From Alcanivorax sp. DSM 26293 (GTDB lineage: Bacteria > Pseudomonadota > Gammaproteobacteria > Pseudomonadales > Alcanivoracaceae), in NCBI RefSeq assembly GCF_900107995.1, contig NZ_FNUM01000008.1, positions 62,001 through 126,000 of the forward strand: a stretch of DNA of 64,000 nt, given 5' to 3'. Below are positions 1-8,724 of the stretch, piece by piece (positions within the stretch are counted from its first letter, which is position 1; every line of letters starts with the position of its first letter). The notes below the pieces were generated by a model. That model was not told where the DNA came from, did no database searches, and saw nothing but the letters and a program-made list of their open reading frames with translations. A program made the translations under genes and the position numbers.

Positions 1-1
1 G

Positions 2-565
2 TCACTGCCCGGCGACTTTCCGGTTCCCATTCTGGTGGTGCAACACATGCCGGCGGTATTCACCCGTGCCCTGGCCACTCGTCTGAACCAGAACGCCGCG
101 CTGAATGTGGCTGAGTGCGACAGCAGGCAACGCGCCGAGCCCGGTCAGGTATGGCTGGCCGCAGGCGACTACCATATGACCGTGGATAAACAGGGCGACA
201 ACACACTGATTGCCCCACTGCGCAGTGAGCCGGTGAACTTCTGTCGCCCTGCTGTGGACATTCTCTTTTCCAGCGCCGCCAGGCATTTTGGTTCCAATGT
301 CCTGGCCGTGGTGCTGACCGGCATGGGTCAGGACGGCCTGGACGGTTGCCGCCAACTGGCCAGGGCCGGTGCCCAGATAGTGGTGCAGGACCAGGCATCC
401 AGCGCGGTATGGGGCATGCCCGGAGTCGTATCAAGAGCCGGGCTTGCCTGCGCTGAGCTCCCCTTGCAGGACATGTCGACGGAAATCATGCGACGGGTTA
501 ACCGTGGCCGCCCCACCTTCCGCGCGCGACAGCGTGCCGCCATGAACCCCGAGGCACAGGGATGA
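2..565 (+). CDS. cheB: CheB-type protein-glutamate methylesterase, C-terminal part (cut by window edge)
   Basis: Catalytic part of a chemotaxis methylesterase, which removes methyl groups from chemoreceptor glutamates during adaptation. The frame is open from the first complete codon (position 2), so the receiver domain and early esterase domain lie off the left edge. Visible family features are VVQHMP, the region of the catalytic His, and LTGMGQDGLDG, which holds the catalytic Asp. The stop overlaps the ATG of cheR (ATGA at 562-565), so the two are translationally coupled. Family assignment is firm. The chemosensory system it serves cannot be told from this fragment. Confidence 0.9.
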   Translation, partial: SLPGDFPVPILVVQHMPAVFTRALATRLNQNAALNVAECDSRQRAEPGQVWLAAGDYHMTVDKQGDNTLIAPLRSEPVNFCRPAVDILFSSAARHFGSNVLAVVLTGMGQDGLDGCRQLARAGAQIVVQDQASSAVWGMPGVVSRAGLACAELPLQDMSTEIMRRVNRGRPTFRARQRAAMNPEAQG

Positions 566-1386
566 GCTGTATCAGCGAAAACAGCTATCTCACTCTCTGC
601 GCCCTACTCTCTGATCAGATCGCGCTCAGCCTGCCAGCGGACAAGGTGTACCTGGCAGAGGCCAGGCTGCAGAATCTGGCCAGCCAGCACACCCGGGGGG
701 ACATCAATGCGCTCATAGAGAAGGCCTCCACCGTGGCTGAGGATGCACTGCGCACCGAGCTGGTAGAAGCCATGGCAATCAATGAGACGTATTTTTTCCG
801 CGACCCGATTCTCAGCGAGAGTTTCCTGGACACCATGATCCCCACCCTGCTGGATAAACGGCGGGCGGACAAAACCCTGCGCATCTGGAGCGCCGCCTGC
901 AGCACCGGCCAGGAGATCTACAGCGTTGCCATGTTGCTGGACCAGCATTTTCCACAATTGAGAAACTGGCAGGTCACCCTGATCGCCAGTGATTTCTCCC
1001 AGTCCGCATTGAGCAAGGCAAAACAGGGCTGCTATGGCCTTAACGAAATGAACCGCGGCTTGCCCGCGCGCAACATGGCGCTTTATTTCGAGCAACAGGG
1101 ATTGGACTGGCAGATAAAAACCGAGATCCGCGAACGCATTCGCTTTGAAAAAATCAATTTGATCCGGGAATGGCCAGAGGAACTGCCGTTATTTGACATC
1201 GTGCTGCTGCGCAACGTGCTGCTTTATTTTTCCATGGACGATCGCCTGCGAGTACTTCGCCGGGTACGCGAACAGACAGTCAGTGACGGCTACCTGCTCC
1301 TCGGCGCCACCGAGAGCCTGGAAAAATCCGCCGGCTTCATTCCGGCCATTCCCCGCAGCCATCGTCCTTTTTTCCAACCTGTTTGA
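562..1386 (+). CDS. cheR: CheR-type chemotaxis protein methyltransferase
   Basis: 274-aa S-adenosylmethionine-dependent methyltransferase that methylates receptor glutamates, opposing CheB. The N-terminal helical CheR domain (about residues 1-75) leads into the family motif ETYFFRD (from about residue 75). The SAM-binding block WSAACSTGQEIYS follows near residue 108, and LLRNVLLYF near residue 217. Length is normal. Start is the ATG overlapping the cheB stop. It is followed after 10 bases by a CheX-like gene, so the run is cheB-cheR-cheX. Confidence 0.93.
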   Translation: MSCISENSYLTLCALLSDQIALSLPADKVYLAEARLQNLASQHTRGDINALIEKASTVAEDALRTELVEAMAINETYFFRDPILSESFLDTMIPTLLDKRRADKTLRIWSAACSTGQEIYSVAMLLDQHFPQLRNWQVTLIASDFSQSALSKAKQGCYGLNEMNRGLPARNMALYFEQQGLDWQIKTEIRERIRFEKINLIREWPEELPLFDIVLLRNVLLYFSMDDRLRVLRRVREQTVSDGYLLLGATESLEKSAGFIPAIPRSHRPFFQPV

Positions 1387-1396
1387 GGGTGCACCT

Positions 1397-1843
1397 ATGG
1401 AAATGTCATCGCAACCCGCCATGCTGTCACAGAAAATTGCCCGCATCGGAGCCAATGTGCTCAGCGATTTCCTGAACATTCCGGTTCGGGCCCAGAGCGG
1501 CCCTCCTCCCACCGTGCAACATGGCGCGGAGGTTGCGATTTCGGGGAAATGGAAAGGCAGCGTGACCGTCTGCACCTGCGACGCTCTGGGCCCGCGAATC
1601 GCAGCCCGGATGTTCCGAAAAGAGGATGACGCCGTCACCGGCGAAGATATCATCGACGCCCTCACGGAATTGACCAACATCATCGCCGGTAACATCAAGG
1701 CTATCCTGCCCGGCCCCAGCCAGTTATCGCTGCCTGTGCCACTGGCAGTACTGCCCGGCGAGCATCGCAACAATGTGGACGTAACGTTATTCGATGATCG
1801 TCAGGGGATGCTGCGGATCAGCCTGCAGCCGGCGGAGCATTGA
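1397..1843 (+). CDS. CheX-like chemotaxis phosphatase-family protein
   Basis: 148-aa protein resembling the CheX/CheC-type domain that dephosphorylates CheY-P or related receivers. The start ATG at 1397 lies 10 bases after cheR; the same frame is open further upstream, but only inside cheR. Visible: a central helix with GEDIIDALTELTNIIAGNIK, similar to the conserved E..N helix of CheX/CheC, then a beta-rich C-terminus. Its place behind cheB-cheR supports a role in chemosensory signal termination. Assignment rests on this motif and context. Confidence 0.7.
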   Translation: MEMSSQPAMLSQKIARIGANVLSDFLNIPVRAQSGPPPTVQHGAEVAISGKWKGSVTVCTCDALGPRIAARMFRKEDDAVTGEDIIDALTELTNIIAGNIKAILPGPSQLSLPVPLAVLPGEHRNNVDVTLFDDRQGMLRISLQPAEH

Positions 1844-1852
1844 GGCCTTTCA

Positions 1853-2100
1853 TGTAGGAGCTATGCTTGCATGGCGAACCGCGCTTGCGCGGGAATCGTC
1901 CGTAGGGCGATCAGGACTATCAGTGCTCGACAGCTTCCAGAAAACACTGCGGACAGACTTTGATCTTTGCCGCCTCGCTACGCTCGGTTCGCCATGCGAG
2001 CATCGGTATTCGCTTCGCTCACCCTTCGGGCCGCACAGAACTACGTGCGTTACTCCGCTACGCTCCGTTCCTACAGCGGCTTCGTAGAAATCCAGAGAAC
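1853..2100. repeat. Composite REP-like intergenic repeat
   Basis: Non-coding 250-base stretch between the cheX-like and thioesterase stop codons. It opens with the REP word TGTAGGAGCTATGCTTGC, has an inverted partner (GGTTCGCCATGCGAGC) near 1988, and ends with a block (CGTTACTCCGCTACG then CCTACAGCGGCTT) that recurs near 9730-9770 and, inverted, near 16212-16245. Short frames within it have no family resemblance. Confidence 0.75.
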
Positions 2101-2137
2101 CGCTCACTCGTTCCTTATACAACAAGTGTAGCTCGCC

Positions 2138-2593
2138 TCAGACAGGCTCGCCCGCCGGGCCGGTACTGCTGGAGCGCAACCGGAACGTGCCCTCGCCCAT
2201 GGCCAGTAGCTGCCCCTTCTGATCGAACACTTCCATGGTGCTGTTATAGATCCTGGAGCCACCGGCACGTCGCGTGCCGATGGCGCGGATCAACCCTTCA
2301 CCGGCCTGGCCGGTAAAGGTATTGGTCATGGAGAGTGTCACCGCTTTGCGAATACGGGCAGGATCAGCACAGTAGGTCCCCGCGCAGGCACCGGCCACAT
2401 CCATCAATGTGGCCAGCACACCACCGTGAATCACGCCACCCAGGTTCAGGTGTTCCGGACGGACCTGAAGCCCCAACACTGCCCGGCCGTCTTCCCATTC
2501 CAGAAAATGAAACCCGACCAGGGCGGGGAAACCCATATTGAAACGTGCATTGGCGTCTTCCATGGAAAACGCGGATGGCGGTACTTCTGCCAT
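2138..2593 (-). CDS. PaaI-family hotdog-fold thioesterase
   Basis: 151-aa hotdog-fold protein, probably an acyl-CoA thioesterase. It carries the family signature LNLGGVIHGGVLATLMDVAGA (helix with HGG) in the middle, and the fold's usual C-terminal strands (YNSTMEVFDQKGQLLAMGEGTFRL). I chose ATG 2593 (MAEVPPSAF); upstream codons in the same frame would run into the IclR gene. It sits 25 bases downstream of iclR on the same strand, so the two probably form an operon in this lipid-catabolism region. Substrate unknown. Confidence 0.85.
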   Translation of the reverse strand: MAEVPPSAFSMEDANARFNMGFPALVGFHFLEWEDGRAVLGLQVRPEHLNLGGVIHGGVLATLMDVAGACAGTYCADPARIRKAVTLSMTNTFTGQAGEGLIRAIGTRRAGGSRIYNSTMEVFDQKGQLLAMGEGTFRLRSSSTGPAGEPV

Positions 2594-2618
2594 GGCTTGT
2601 CCTCGACAGAGACAGGAA

Positions 2619-3419
2619 TCAGGCCCGCCCCTGTACCATCTGTTCCACTTGGGCCACCACATCCTTGAGTCGTGGTCCCAGGTTTTCAATCAGGGTGCGG
2701 CGGCTGAGGCGCAGTGACGAACCGCCACAATTGAAAGGCACCACCTGGGCACCGCCGTCCAGGATCAGCGGTACGGCAACGCCGCTCACATCCCGGTTCC
2801 ACTCGCCATCGGAAATGCAGAAGCCGTACTCCTGATACTCCTCATAGGCAGACTGCAGGCTGCGCTCCAGCTCCGGCCAGGCCGCCGGGTCCTGACGGCG
2901 AATCTGTTCGTAATATTGTTCCCGCTCGGCTTCCGGGGTGGCCGCCAGAAAGGCCCGGCCCAGGGCCGAGGTGGCCATGGGCACACGGGAGCCGATATTC
3001 AGCCGCAGCACCAGGGGACCGTTACCCTGGCATACCTGAATGTAGGTCACCTGGGCACCATCCGGCGCTCCGATGGCCACCATGCAGTCGGTGGCATCGG
3101 CCAACTCCTGCATAAAGGGCCGGGCCAGTTCCCGCACGCCTTCGCTGGCCAGATAACGGTACCCCAGATCCAGTACCCCGGGGCCCAGCCGGTATTTCTC
3201 CAGCTGTGGCACATAGCGCAGGTAACCGAGCTGTGTCAGGGTGGCGGTCATGCGCGAGACGGTTGGGCGGGGAATATTGGTGCGCTTGGCCAGTTCCGCA
3301 TTGCCCAGGTATTCGTCAGCGGGTCCGAAACAGCGAAGAATATCCAGCCCCCGCGCCAGGGCGGTGACGAAATTCCGGTCTTTGTCGTTAGTACCCACGT
3401 CGGCAACAGCTCTGCGCAT
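2619..3419 (-). CDS. IclR-family transcriptional regulator
   Basis: 266-aa regulator. An N-terminal winged helix-turn-helix (LAKRTNIPRPTVSRMTATL, about residues 40-60) is followed by the IclR effector domain with VRELARPFMQELADATD and the late segment ISDGEWNRDVSGVAVPL. ATG 3419 is preceded by AAGGAAA at a good distance; an earlier start at 3485 is possible. It is divergent from the aldehyde dehydrogenase gene at 3706 and probably controls it. Two palindromes in the shared intergenic region (3572-3586, 3614-3631) are operator candidates. The ligand is unknown. Confidence 0.9.
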   Translation of the reverse strand: MRRAVADVGTNDKDRNFVTALARGLDILRCFGPADEYLGNAELAKRTNIPRPTVSRMTATLTQLGYLRYVPQLEKYRLGPGVLDLGYRYLASEGVRELARPFMQELADATDCMVAIGAPDGAQVTYIQVCQGNGPLVLRLNIGSRVPMATSALGRAFLAATPEAEREQYYEQIRRQDPAAWPELERSLQSAYEEYQEYGFCISDGEWNRDVSGVAVPLILDGGAQVVPFNCGGSSLRLSRRTLIENLGPRLKDVVAQVEQMVQGRA

Positions 3420-3571
3420 GGTTGTTTTTCCTTTCAGGCTTCGGGATCGGGAATCCTTCCCCGGTATAACGGGCATAGATTCCACTTATAGTTGTTTATT
3501 CACCGCGCAAATATAGCAAAAAGCGGTTTCACCTGCATAAGCCAGTGTTGGCCACGAGAGAACGCCTGAAG

Positions 3572-3586
3572 CACAATGATTTTGTG
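3572..3586. promoter_or_regulatory. Palindrome, candidate operator
   Basis: CACAA-TGATT-TTGTG, perfect 5-base arms, in the divergent iclR/aldehyde dehydrogenase intergenic region. Role as an IclR site is inference. Confidence 0.3.
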
Positions 3587-3613
3587 TTTCAGCCAGATCC
3601 ACCTTGTCACGGG

Positions 3614-3631
3614 ATTGGCCAAGTGGTCAAT
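3614..3631. promoter_or_regulatory. Imperfect palindrome, candidate IclR operator
   Basis: ATTGGCCA-AG-TGGTCAAT, 7 of 8 arm positions paired, 75 bases before the aldehyde dehydrogenase start. Size and position fit an IclR-type operator; no binding data. Confidence 0.4.
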
Positions 3632-3705
3632 ATTTTAAAACTTCGTTCCATTATTGTATTGTGGCACGTCTGACTCAAATCAGTCACCAACAAAAGGATA
3701 CCCCC

Positions 3706-5130
3706 ATGGGCTCGCTGCAACAGTTCTATATCAATGGCCATTGGGTCGCCCCTGCCGATGGCGCCGGCAGCCACACCGTGATTAACCCGGCCACGGAGAA
3801 ATCATTGGGAGAGCTGGCCATGGGTGGCGCGGCGGATATCGATGCCGCCATCAGCGCCGCGGCCGCAGCCTTTCCGGCATTCAGCGCCGAACCCCTGGAA
3901 ACCCGCCTGGGATACCTGGAACGCATTGCTGAAGGCTACCAGGCGCGGCTGGAAGACATCGCCCAGGCCATCAGCCAGGAGATGGGCGCCCCCATTAGCC
4001 TGGCCCGCAAGGTGCAGGCCCCCATGGGACTGGGTCATCTGAAAACGACCCTGGCCGTGGCGCGGGACTTCCCTTTTGAGGAGCAGCTTGGCCAAGCGCA
4101 GATCCGACGGGCCGCTGCCGGCGTCTGCGCCCTGATCACCCCCTGGAACTGGCCCATGAACCAGGTCATGTGCAAGGTGGCCCCGGCCATCGCCGCGGGC
4201 TGCACCATGGTGCTCAAGCCCAGCGAATTTGCCCCCCTCTCGGCACAGATTCTGGCGGAAATCATGGACGAGGCCGGCCTGCCAGCCGGGGTGTTCAATA
4301 TGGTTCATGGCGATGGCGCCCAGGTCGGCCCCATGCTGTCCAGTGATCCGCGTATTGATGTGGTCTCCCTGACCGGATCCACCCGGGCCGGTGAGTCTGT
4401 CAGCCGCGAAGCCGCCGCCACCATCAAGCGGGTATCCCTGGAGCTGGGTGGCAAATCCGCCAATATCCTGTTGCCGGGCTGCGATCTGCAAAAAGCGGTG
4501 ACCCATGGGGTGCGGGCCATGATGAACAACACCGGGCAAAGCTGTAACGCCCCCTCCCGAATGCTGGTCCCCGCCGACCGGTTAGCCGAGGCTGAAGCCA
4601 TTGCCGCCCAGGCCTGCGACAGTATTGTGGTGGGCGATCCGCAGAACGAGGATACCGTCATCGGCCCCATCGCCAACGGCCGTCAGTACCAGCGGGTGCA
4701 ATCCATGATCGAGACAGGCCTCCAGGAAGGAGCAACATTGGTAGCCGGTGGCACCGGCAAACCGGCGGGCATGGAAGCCGGCTATTTCGCCCGCCCTACG
4801 GTCTTCAGCCAGGTCAGCAACACCATGACCATTGGCCGCGAGGAAATCTTCGGCCCGGTGCTGGTGATGATCCCCTACCAGGACGTGGACGAGGCGGTGG
4901 CCATTGCCAACGACTCGGACTATGGCCTGTCCGGTTATGTGTACGGAGAAGACAGTGACGCCCGGGCGGTGGCAGCCCGCTTGCGTACCGGCATGGTGCA
5001 TATCAATGGCGCCGGCCCGGATCTGCAGGGCGCCTTTGGTGGCTTCAAGCAATCCGGCAATGGCCGCGAATGGGGCCGCTTCGGGCTGGAGGAGTTTCTG
5101 GAGACCCAGTCATTGTTCCTCCCTCACTGA
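3706..5130 (+). CDS. Aldehyde dehydrogenase family protein
   Basis: 474-aa NAD(P)-dependent aldehyde dehydrogenase. Visible motifs: TPWNWPMNQ (cofactor-side loop), LELGGKSAN with general base Glu at residue 246, and NTGQSCNAPSR with catalytic Cys at residue 280, the normal 34-residue spacing. EEIFGPVLVM follows near the C-terminus. I chose ATG 3706, preceded by AAAGGA; an in-frame upstream start would add residues unlike the family. It is divergent from iclR. It probably oxidises an aldehyde to the acid feeding the nearby acyl-CoA genes; the substrate is not evident. Confidence 0.92.
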   Translation: MGSLQQFYINGHWVAPADGAGSHTVINPATEKSLGELAMGGAADIDAAISAAAAAFPAFSAEPLETRLGYLERIAEGYQARLEDIAQAISQEMGAPISLARKVQAPMGLGHLKTTLAVARDFPFEEQLGQAQIRRAAAGVCALITPWNWPMNQVMCKVAPAIAAGCTMVLKPSEFAPLSAQILAEIMDEAGLPAGVFNMVHGDGAQVGPMLSSDPRIDVVSLTGSTRAGESVSREAAATIKRVSLELGGKSANILLPGCDLQKAVTHGVRAMMNNTGQSCNAPSRMLVPADRLAEAEAIAAQACDSIVVGDPQNEDTVIGPIANGRQYQRVQSMIETGLQEGATLVAGGTGKPAGMEAGYFARPTVFSQVSNTMTIGREEIFGPVLVMIPYQDVDEAVAIANDSDYGLSGYVYGEDSDARAVAARLRTGMVHINGAGPDLQGAFGGFKQSGNGREWGRFGLEEFLETQSLFLPH

Positions 5131-5182
5131 TAGAACCTCTTCACCTGTCATTTACGGACACAAAAAGACCTCTTTTGTGTAC

Positions 5183-5218
5183 TGGCACTAGCGCCCCGGC
5201 CGGGGCGCGAAAGTGCCA
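5183..5218 (+). terminator. Long GC-rich stem-loop after aldehyde dehydrogenase
   Basis: Two nested perfect arms: TGGCACT (5183-5189) with AGTGCCA (5212-5218), enclosing an 18-base perfect GC palindrome at 5191-5208. No clear T tract follows, so it may be a terminator, a processing structure or a protein site. Confidence 0.4.
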
Positions 5219-5248
5219 TTTACCTGTTGTGCTGTAACCCTGAGTATC

Positions 5249-5268
5249 GTGACATTCTTTAATGTCAC
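5249..5268. promoter_or_regulatory. Perfect 20-bp palindrome, candidate operator
   Basis: GTGACATTctttAATGTCAC, 8-base perfect arms with a 4-base spacer, 46 bases before the start of the PF10118 gene. The size suits a TetR- or GntR-type dimer. Confidence 0.45.
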
Positions 5269-5313
5269 AGTTTGACATCCACCGGTAATAACCGGTCGGG
5301 ACCAGGAGGACAC

Positions 5314-6252
5314 ATGACAACAACAGCATCCAGCAACATCAAGGCCGGTCAGCAGAGCGCTCAGAAAATGCCGTTGGGCGCCACCGTGAACATTCCGCCC
5401 CGTCGTCTGGACTTCCAGTTCGACGACAAAACCACGGCGCGGTATTTCTATGACAATGACCCCTTCCTGAGCGCATTCTGGCTGAGCTTGTCTGCCCTGT
5501 TCCCGGAAGGCGAAGCCTTTTTCGTGGATTCCGTGCGCCACTATCGCAAGGACATCACCGATCCCAAACTGAAAGCCCAGGTGGCTGGCTTCATCGGCCA
5601 GGAAGCCATGCACAGTAAAGAGCATGAAGCCTGGAACGAAATGGGTGTGAAATTCGGTTACCCCACCGACAAACTGGACAAGACCCTGGGCAAGCTGCTC
5701 GGTCTGGTGCAGAAACGCACGCCGAAAATCTTCCAGCTGGCCGCCACGGTCTGTCTGGAGCATTACACCGCCATCATTGCCGAGCAGCTGCTGCGGGAGC
5801 CGGAACACCAGGCCCGCATTCTCGACGACGCCACTGCCAAGCTGTGGCTGTGGCACGCGCTGGAAGAGAACGAGCACAAGACCGTGGCCTATGACGTGTA
5901 CGAAAAAGTCAGTGGCAACTATGCCATCCGCGCCGGTGCCATGATTCCCACTACCGTGATCTTCTTCGCGGTACTGGCTGCCTTCCAGGCACGCATGCTG
6001 GCCTCCGATGGTCGCCTGCTGAACGTCAAGAACAACTGGAACGGCATCAAGTTCCTGTTCGGACGCAAGGGGCTGTTCACCAAGCTGGCGCCCCAGTACC
6101 TGGACTTCTTCAAGCGCGATTTCCACCCGTCCCAGCATGACACCGACGCCCTGCTGGACGAGTGGCGGGAAAAACTCTTCGGCGACCAGGGCCTGCTCAC
6201 CGAGCAACACGCCCAGGCCAGCCAGCGCAAGGGCAAGAAGAAAGCCCACTGA
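5314..6252 (+). CDS. Metal-dependent hydrolase family protein (PF10118-like)
   Basis: 312-aa protein of the predicted metal-dependent hydrolase family. Repeated acidic/His helices that could bind metal are visible: GQEAMHSKEHEAWNE (about residues 93-107), CLEHYTAI, and HALEENEHKTVAYDVY (about residues 185-200). A hydrophobic stretch around residues 210-230 may be a membrane helix. ATG 5314 has an AGGAGG site five bases before it. It is monocistronic, with a palindromic operator candidate upstream and a strong terminator after it. No reaction is established for this family. Confidence 0.8.
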   Translation: MTTTASSNIKAGQQSAQKMPLGATVNIPPRRLDFQFDDKTTARYFYDNDPFLSAFWLSLSALFPEGEAFFVDSVRHYRKDITDPKLKAQVAGFIGQEAMHSKEHEAWNEMGVKFGYPTDKLDKTLGKLLGLVQKRTPKIFQLAATVCLEHYTAIIAEQLLREPEHQARILDDATAKLWLWHALEENEHKTVAYDVYEKVSGNYAIRAGAMIPTTVIFFAVLAAFQARMLASDGRLLNVKNNWNGIKFLFGRKGLFTKLAPQYLDFFKRDFHPSQHDTDALLDEWREKLFGDQGLLTEQHAQASQRKGKKKAH

Positions 6253-6274
6253 TCGCGTCTGTTTCTCTCCTTCC

Positions 6275-6301
6275 AGGGCCGCTTTATGCGGCCCTTTTTT
6301 A
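6275..6301 (+). terminator. Rho-independent terminator
   Basis: AGGGCCGC-TTTAT-GCGGCCCT followed by six T. It lies 22 bases after the PF10118 gene stop. Confidence 0.92.
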
Positions 6302-6422
6302 TTGCACGCTTTATGCTCCACGGAACATGTAGGCTCAGTTCACTCTACTATCCACCCAGCTATTTCTGTGCTTCTTCACTTGCTTCCACGACAGTGTCCT
6401 GTAGAACAGTAGCAACCCTGGG

Positions 6423-8480
6423 ATGAGATTCATGAAGCGTCGTTATTTAACCGTTTTCCTGCTGCTGCCTCCGCTTTCACTGCTTGCCGATCCGGTCACT
6501 CTTGAGCCGGTGACCGTCACCAGCACCCGTATGGAAAGGCCCCTGGCCGACACACCCGCCGCCGTAACGGTCGTCAATGCCGACAGCAATCTGCGGGGCC
6601 AGACCCGTCTGCAACTGGATGAAAGCCTCAACCGGGTTCCGGGCCTTTATCTGCAGAACCGTTACAACTTCGCCCAGGGCTTGCGCCTGTCATCACGGGG
6701 TTTTGGTTCCCGTGCCCCTTTCGGGGTCAGGGGGCTGCGTCTGAATGTGGACGGTTTCCCGGAGATCCTGCCGGACGGTCAGTCGCAACTGGACAGCATC
6801 GATCTGTTTGCAGTGGAACGACTAACTGTATTGCGTGGCCCCAGCTCCCTGTTCTACGGCAACGCCACCGGTGGCGTGGTGGACATCGACACCCGATCCG
6901 GAAAAACCCGCAGCGATGCCGCCAGCGTATCCATGATCGGTGGCAGCCACGGGCTGACACAAGCCAATGTGCAGACCCGCGGCCGCCATGGCCCGGGCCA
7001 TCACGCTCTCAGCCTGACTGCGCTGGATTACCGCGGCTTTCGTGAACAAAGTGAAGTGCGCAAATACCAGTTCACCGGCCAGGCAGGCTGGGATCTTGCC
7101 GACACCCGCTCAATGACGCTCTTCCTTACCGCCATGGATACCCCCGTTGCCCAGGACCCGGGGGGGCTGACCCGACAACAGGCTCACCAGGACCGGCGAC
7201 AAGCCAGCTCCTTTGCTACCCGGCTGGATGCAGGCCAGCAGGTCGACCAGCAGCGTCTCGGGCTGCATTACCGCGATGAAGCCTTCGCCAATGGGTTGCT
7301 CAATGCCCGCGCCTTTGTCAGCCAGCGGGACTTCCGCCAGCAACTGCCCTTTCCCGGCAGCAGCCTGATCGATTACCAACGACGTTTTTACGGCGCCCGC
7401 CTGGATTACACCCTGCCCTTCACCATATTGGCACGCCCCCATCGGCTACTGCTCGGTGTGGACCTGGATCGCCAGGAAGATGACCGTGGCCGCCGTGCGG
7501 TCAGTGCCACCGGCAACATCACTGCGGTGACCGCCGACGAAGACCAGCACGCCAGCGCCGGGGGGATCTTCCTGCAACTGGACAGCCATCTGTCCGACCA
7601 TCTGATGTTCACGGTCGGTGGCCGGGCGGACCGGCTGCGCATGACCATCGACGATGCATTACTGACTGATGGCAACGACAGTGGTCGCCGGGAGTTTGAA
7701 GAACACAGCTACAGTGCCGGGCTGAGCTGGCAAGTCGGCCCCGCCCACACGCTCTACACCACAATCAGTTCTGCCTTCGAAAGCCCCACCTTCACTGAGC
7801 TGGCCAACCCTTCAGGAAGCGGTGGCTTCAATCCGGACCTGGAGCCCCAAACCGCACTCAACCGGGAAGTGGGTGCCCGTGGCACACTCGGTGAACGGCT
7901 CTTTTATGAGGCGGCACTGTTCCGGGTGGACGTGGAGGACGAAATCACCCCCTACCAGATCGACGGCCGCACCTTTTACCAGAATGCCGGAAAGACTCGC
8001 CGCGATGGCCTGGAGCTGGGGCTGGAACATGCCACCACCGACCGGTTGACCCTGTCTCTGTCCTGGACCTGGTCCGACTTCCGTTTCCAGGAATTTTTCG
8101 ACACCCAGCAGAATGTGGATGTGAGCGGCAACCGGTTACCTGGCATCCCGCAACATCAGCTGTTTGCAAAGGTTGACTGGCAGGCGGAAAGCGGCCTGTT
8201 TGCATCAGTAGAGTCGATACTGGGCAGCCACCGCTATGCGGAAAACACCAATCGCACCCGGGTCGGCAGCCAGGTCCTGGTGAACCTGCGGGGCGGCAAG
8301 GCATGGAAACTGAACCAACAAACGCTGACCCTGTTTGCCGGCATCAACAACTTGTTGGACCGTGACTACTACAGCAACCTGCGCATCAACGCCAACAGCG
8401 ACCGGCCAGTAGAAAACCGCGGCTACTTCGAACCCGGCCCGGGCACAACCTATTACTCTGGCATCACGCTGGATTGGTAA
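6423..8480 (+). CDS. TonB-dependent outer membrane receptor
   Basis: 685-aa receptor with an N-terminal signal peptide (MKRRYLTVFLLLPPLSLLA, cut before DPVTLEPV) and a TonB-box-like TLEPVTVTSTR. The plug domain carries VRGLRLNVDGFPE and VLRGPSSLFYGNATGGVVDI, and the 22-strand barrel ends in the aromatic residue TLDW. ATG 6423 and ATG 6432 are both possible starts. It takes up a large ligand such as a siderophore across the outer membrane by TonB energy. No Fur box is obvious upstream, unlike the receptor at 28163, so the ligand may not be iron-related. Confidence 0.9.
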   Translation: MRFMKRRYLTVFLLLPPLSLLADPVTLEPVTVTSTRMERPLADTPAAVTVVNADSNLRGQTRLQLDESLNRVPGLYLQNRYNFAQGLRLSSRGFGSRAPFGVRGLRLNVDGFPEILPDGQSQLDSIDLFAVERLTVLRGPSSLFYGNATGGVVDIDTRSGKTRSDAASVSMIGGSHGLTQANVQTRGRHGPGHHALSLTALDYRGFREQSEVRKYQFTGQAGWDLADTRSMTLFLTAMDTPVAQDPGGLTRQQAHQDRRQASSFATRLDAGQQVDQQRLGLHYRDEAFANGLLNARAFVSQRDFRQQLPFPGSSLIDYQRRFYGARLDYTLPFTILARPHRLLLGVDLDRQEDDRGRRAVSATGNITAVTADEDQHASAGGIFLQLDSHLSDHLMFTVGGRADRLRMTIDDALLTDGNDSGRREFEEHSYSAGLSWQVGPAHTLYTTISSAFESPTFTELANPSGSGGFNPDLEPQTALNREVGARGTLGERLFYEAALFRVDVEDEITPYQIDGRTFYQNAGKTRRDGLELGLEHATTDRLTLSLSWTWSDFRFQEFFDTQQNVDVSGNRLPGIPQHQLFAKVDWQAESGLFASVESILGSHRYAENTNRTRVGSQVLVNLRGGKAWKLNQQTLTLFAGINNLLDRDYYSNLRINANSDRPVENRGYFEPGPGTTYYSGITLDW

Positions 8481-8556
8481 CTCCCGTTCTTGCGGGAGCT
8501 AGACGTGTATGGCACATCATGGGGTGTATCGACCGCCAAGGTCTGGGTAAAACGTA

Positions 8557-8631
8557 GGGTGCACTGAGCCTAGGGCGAACTGCACCATCAAACGCCGGAT
8601 CGGTGCAGTTCGCCCTAGGCTCAGCGCACCC
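8557..8631. repeat. 30-bp inverted repeat (long palindrome)
   Basis: Arms 8557-8586 and 8602-8631 match at 29 of 30 positions around a 15-base loop. Core word: GCCTAGGGCGAACTGCACC. It lies between convergent genes and resembles dispersed intergenic palindromes. Confidence 0.8.
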
Positions 8632-8668
8632 ACGTGCTGAAAAAACACCGGTGCTTGCGAACATAAAA

Positions 8669-8702
8669 AAGCCCCGGTCACATTTGCACGACCGGGGCTT
8701 TG
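8669..8702 (-). terminator. Rho-independent terminator of the minus-strand SDR gene
   Basis: AAAGCCCCGGTC paired with GACCGGGGCTTT around a short loop, ending in a T run on the minus strand, just after the stop at 8725. Confidence 0.9.
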
Positions 8703-8724
8703 CCTTTCTTCTCGCCAACATCAA

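Noticed and set aside
1850-2316. Short frames between the cheX-like and thioesterase genes
   Set aside because: They lie in REP-type composite repeats or opposite the thioesterase, without ribosome sites or families.
5188-6321. 377-codon minus-strand frame opposite the PF10118 gene
   Set aside because: Antisense shadow; it would read through a terminator and an operator palindrome.
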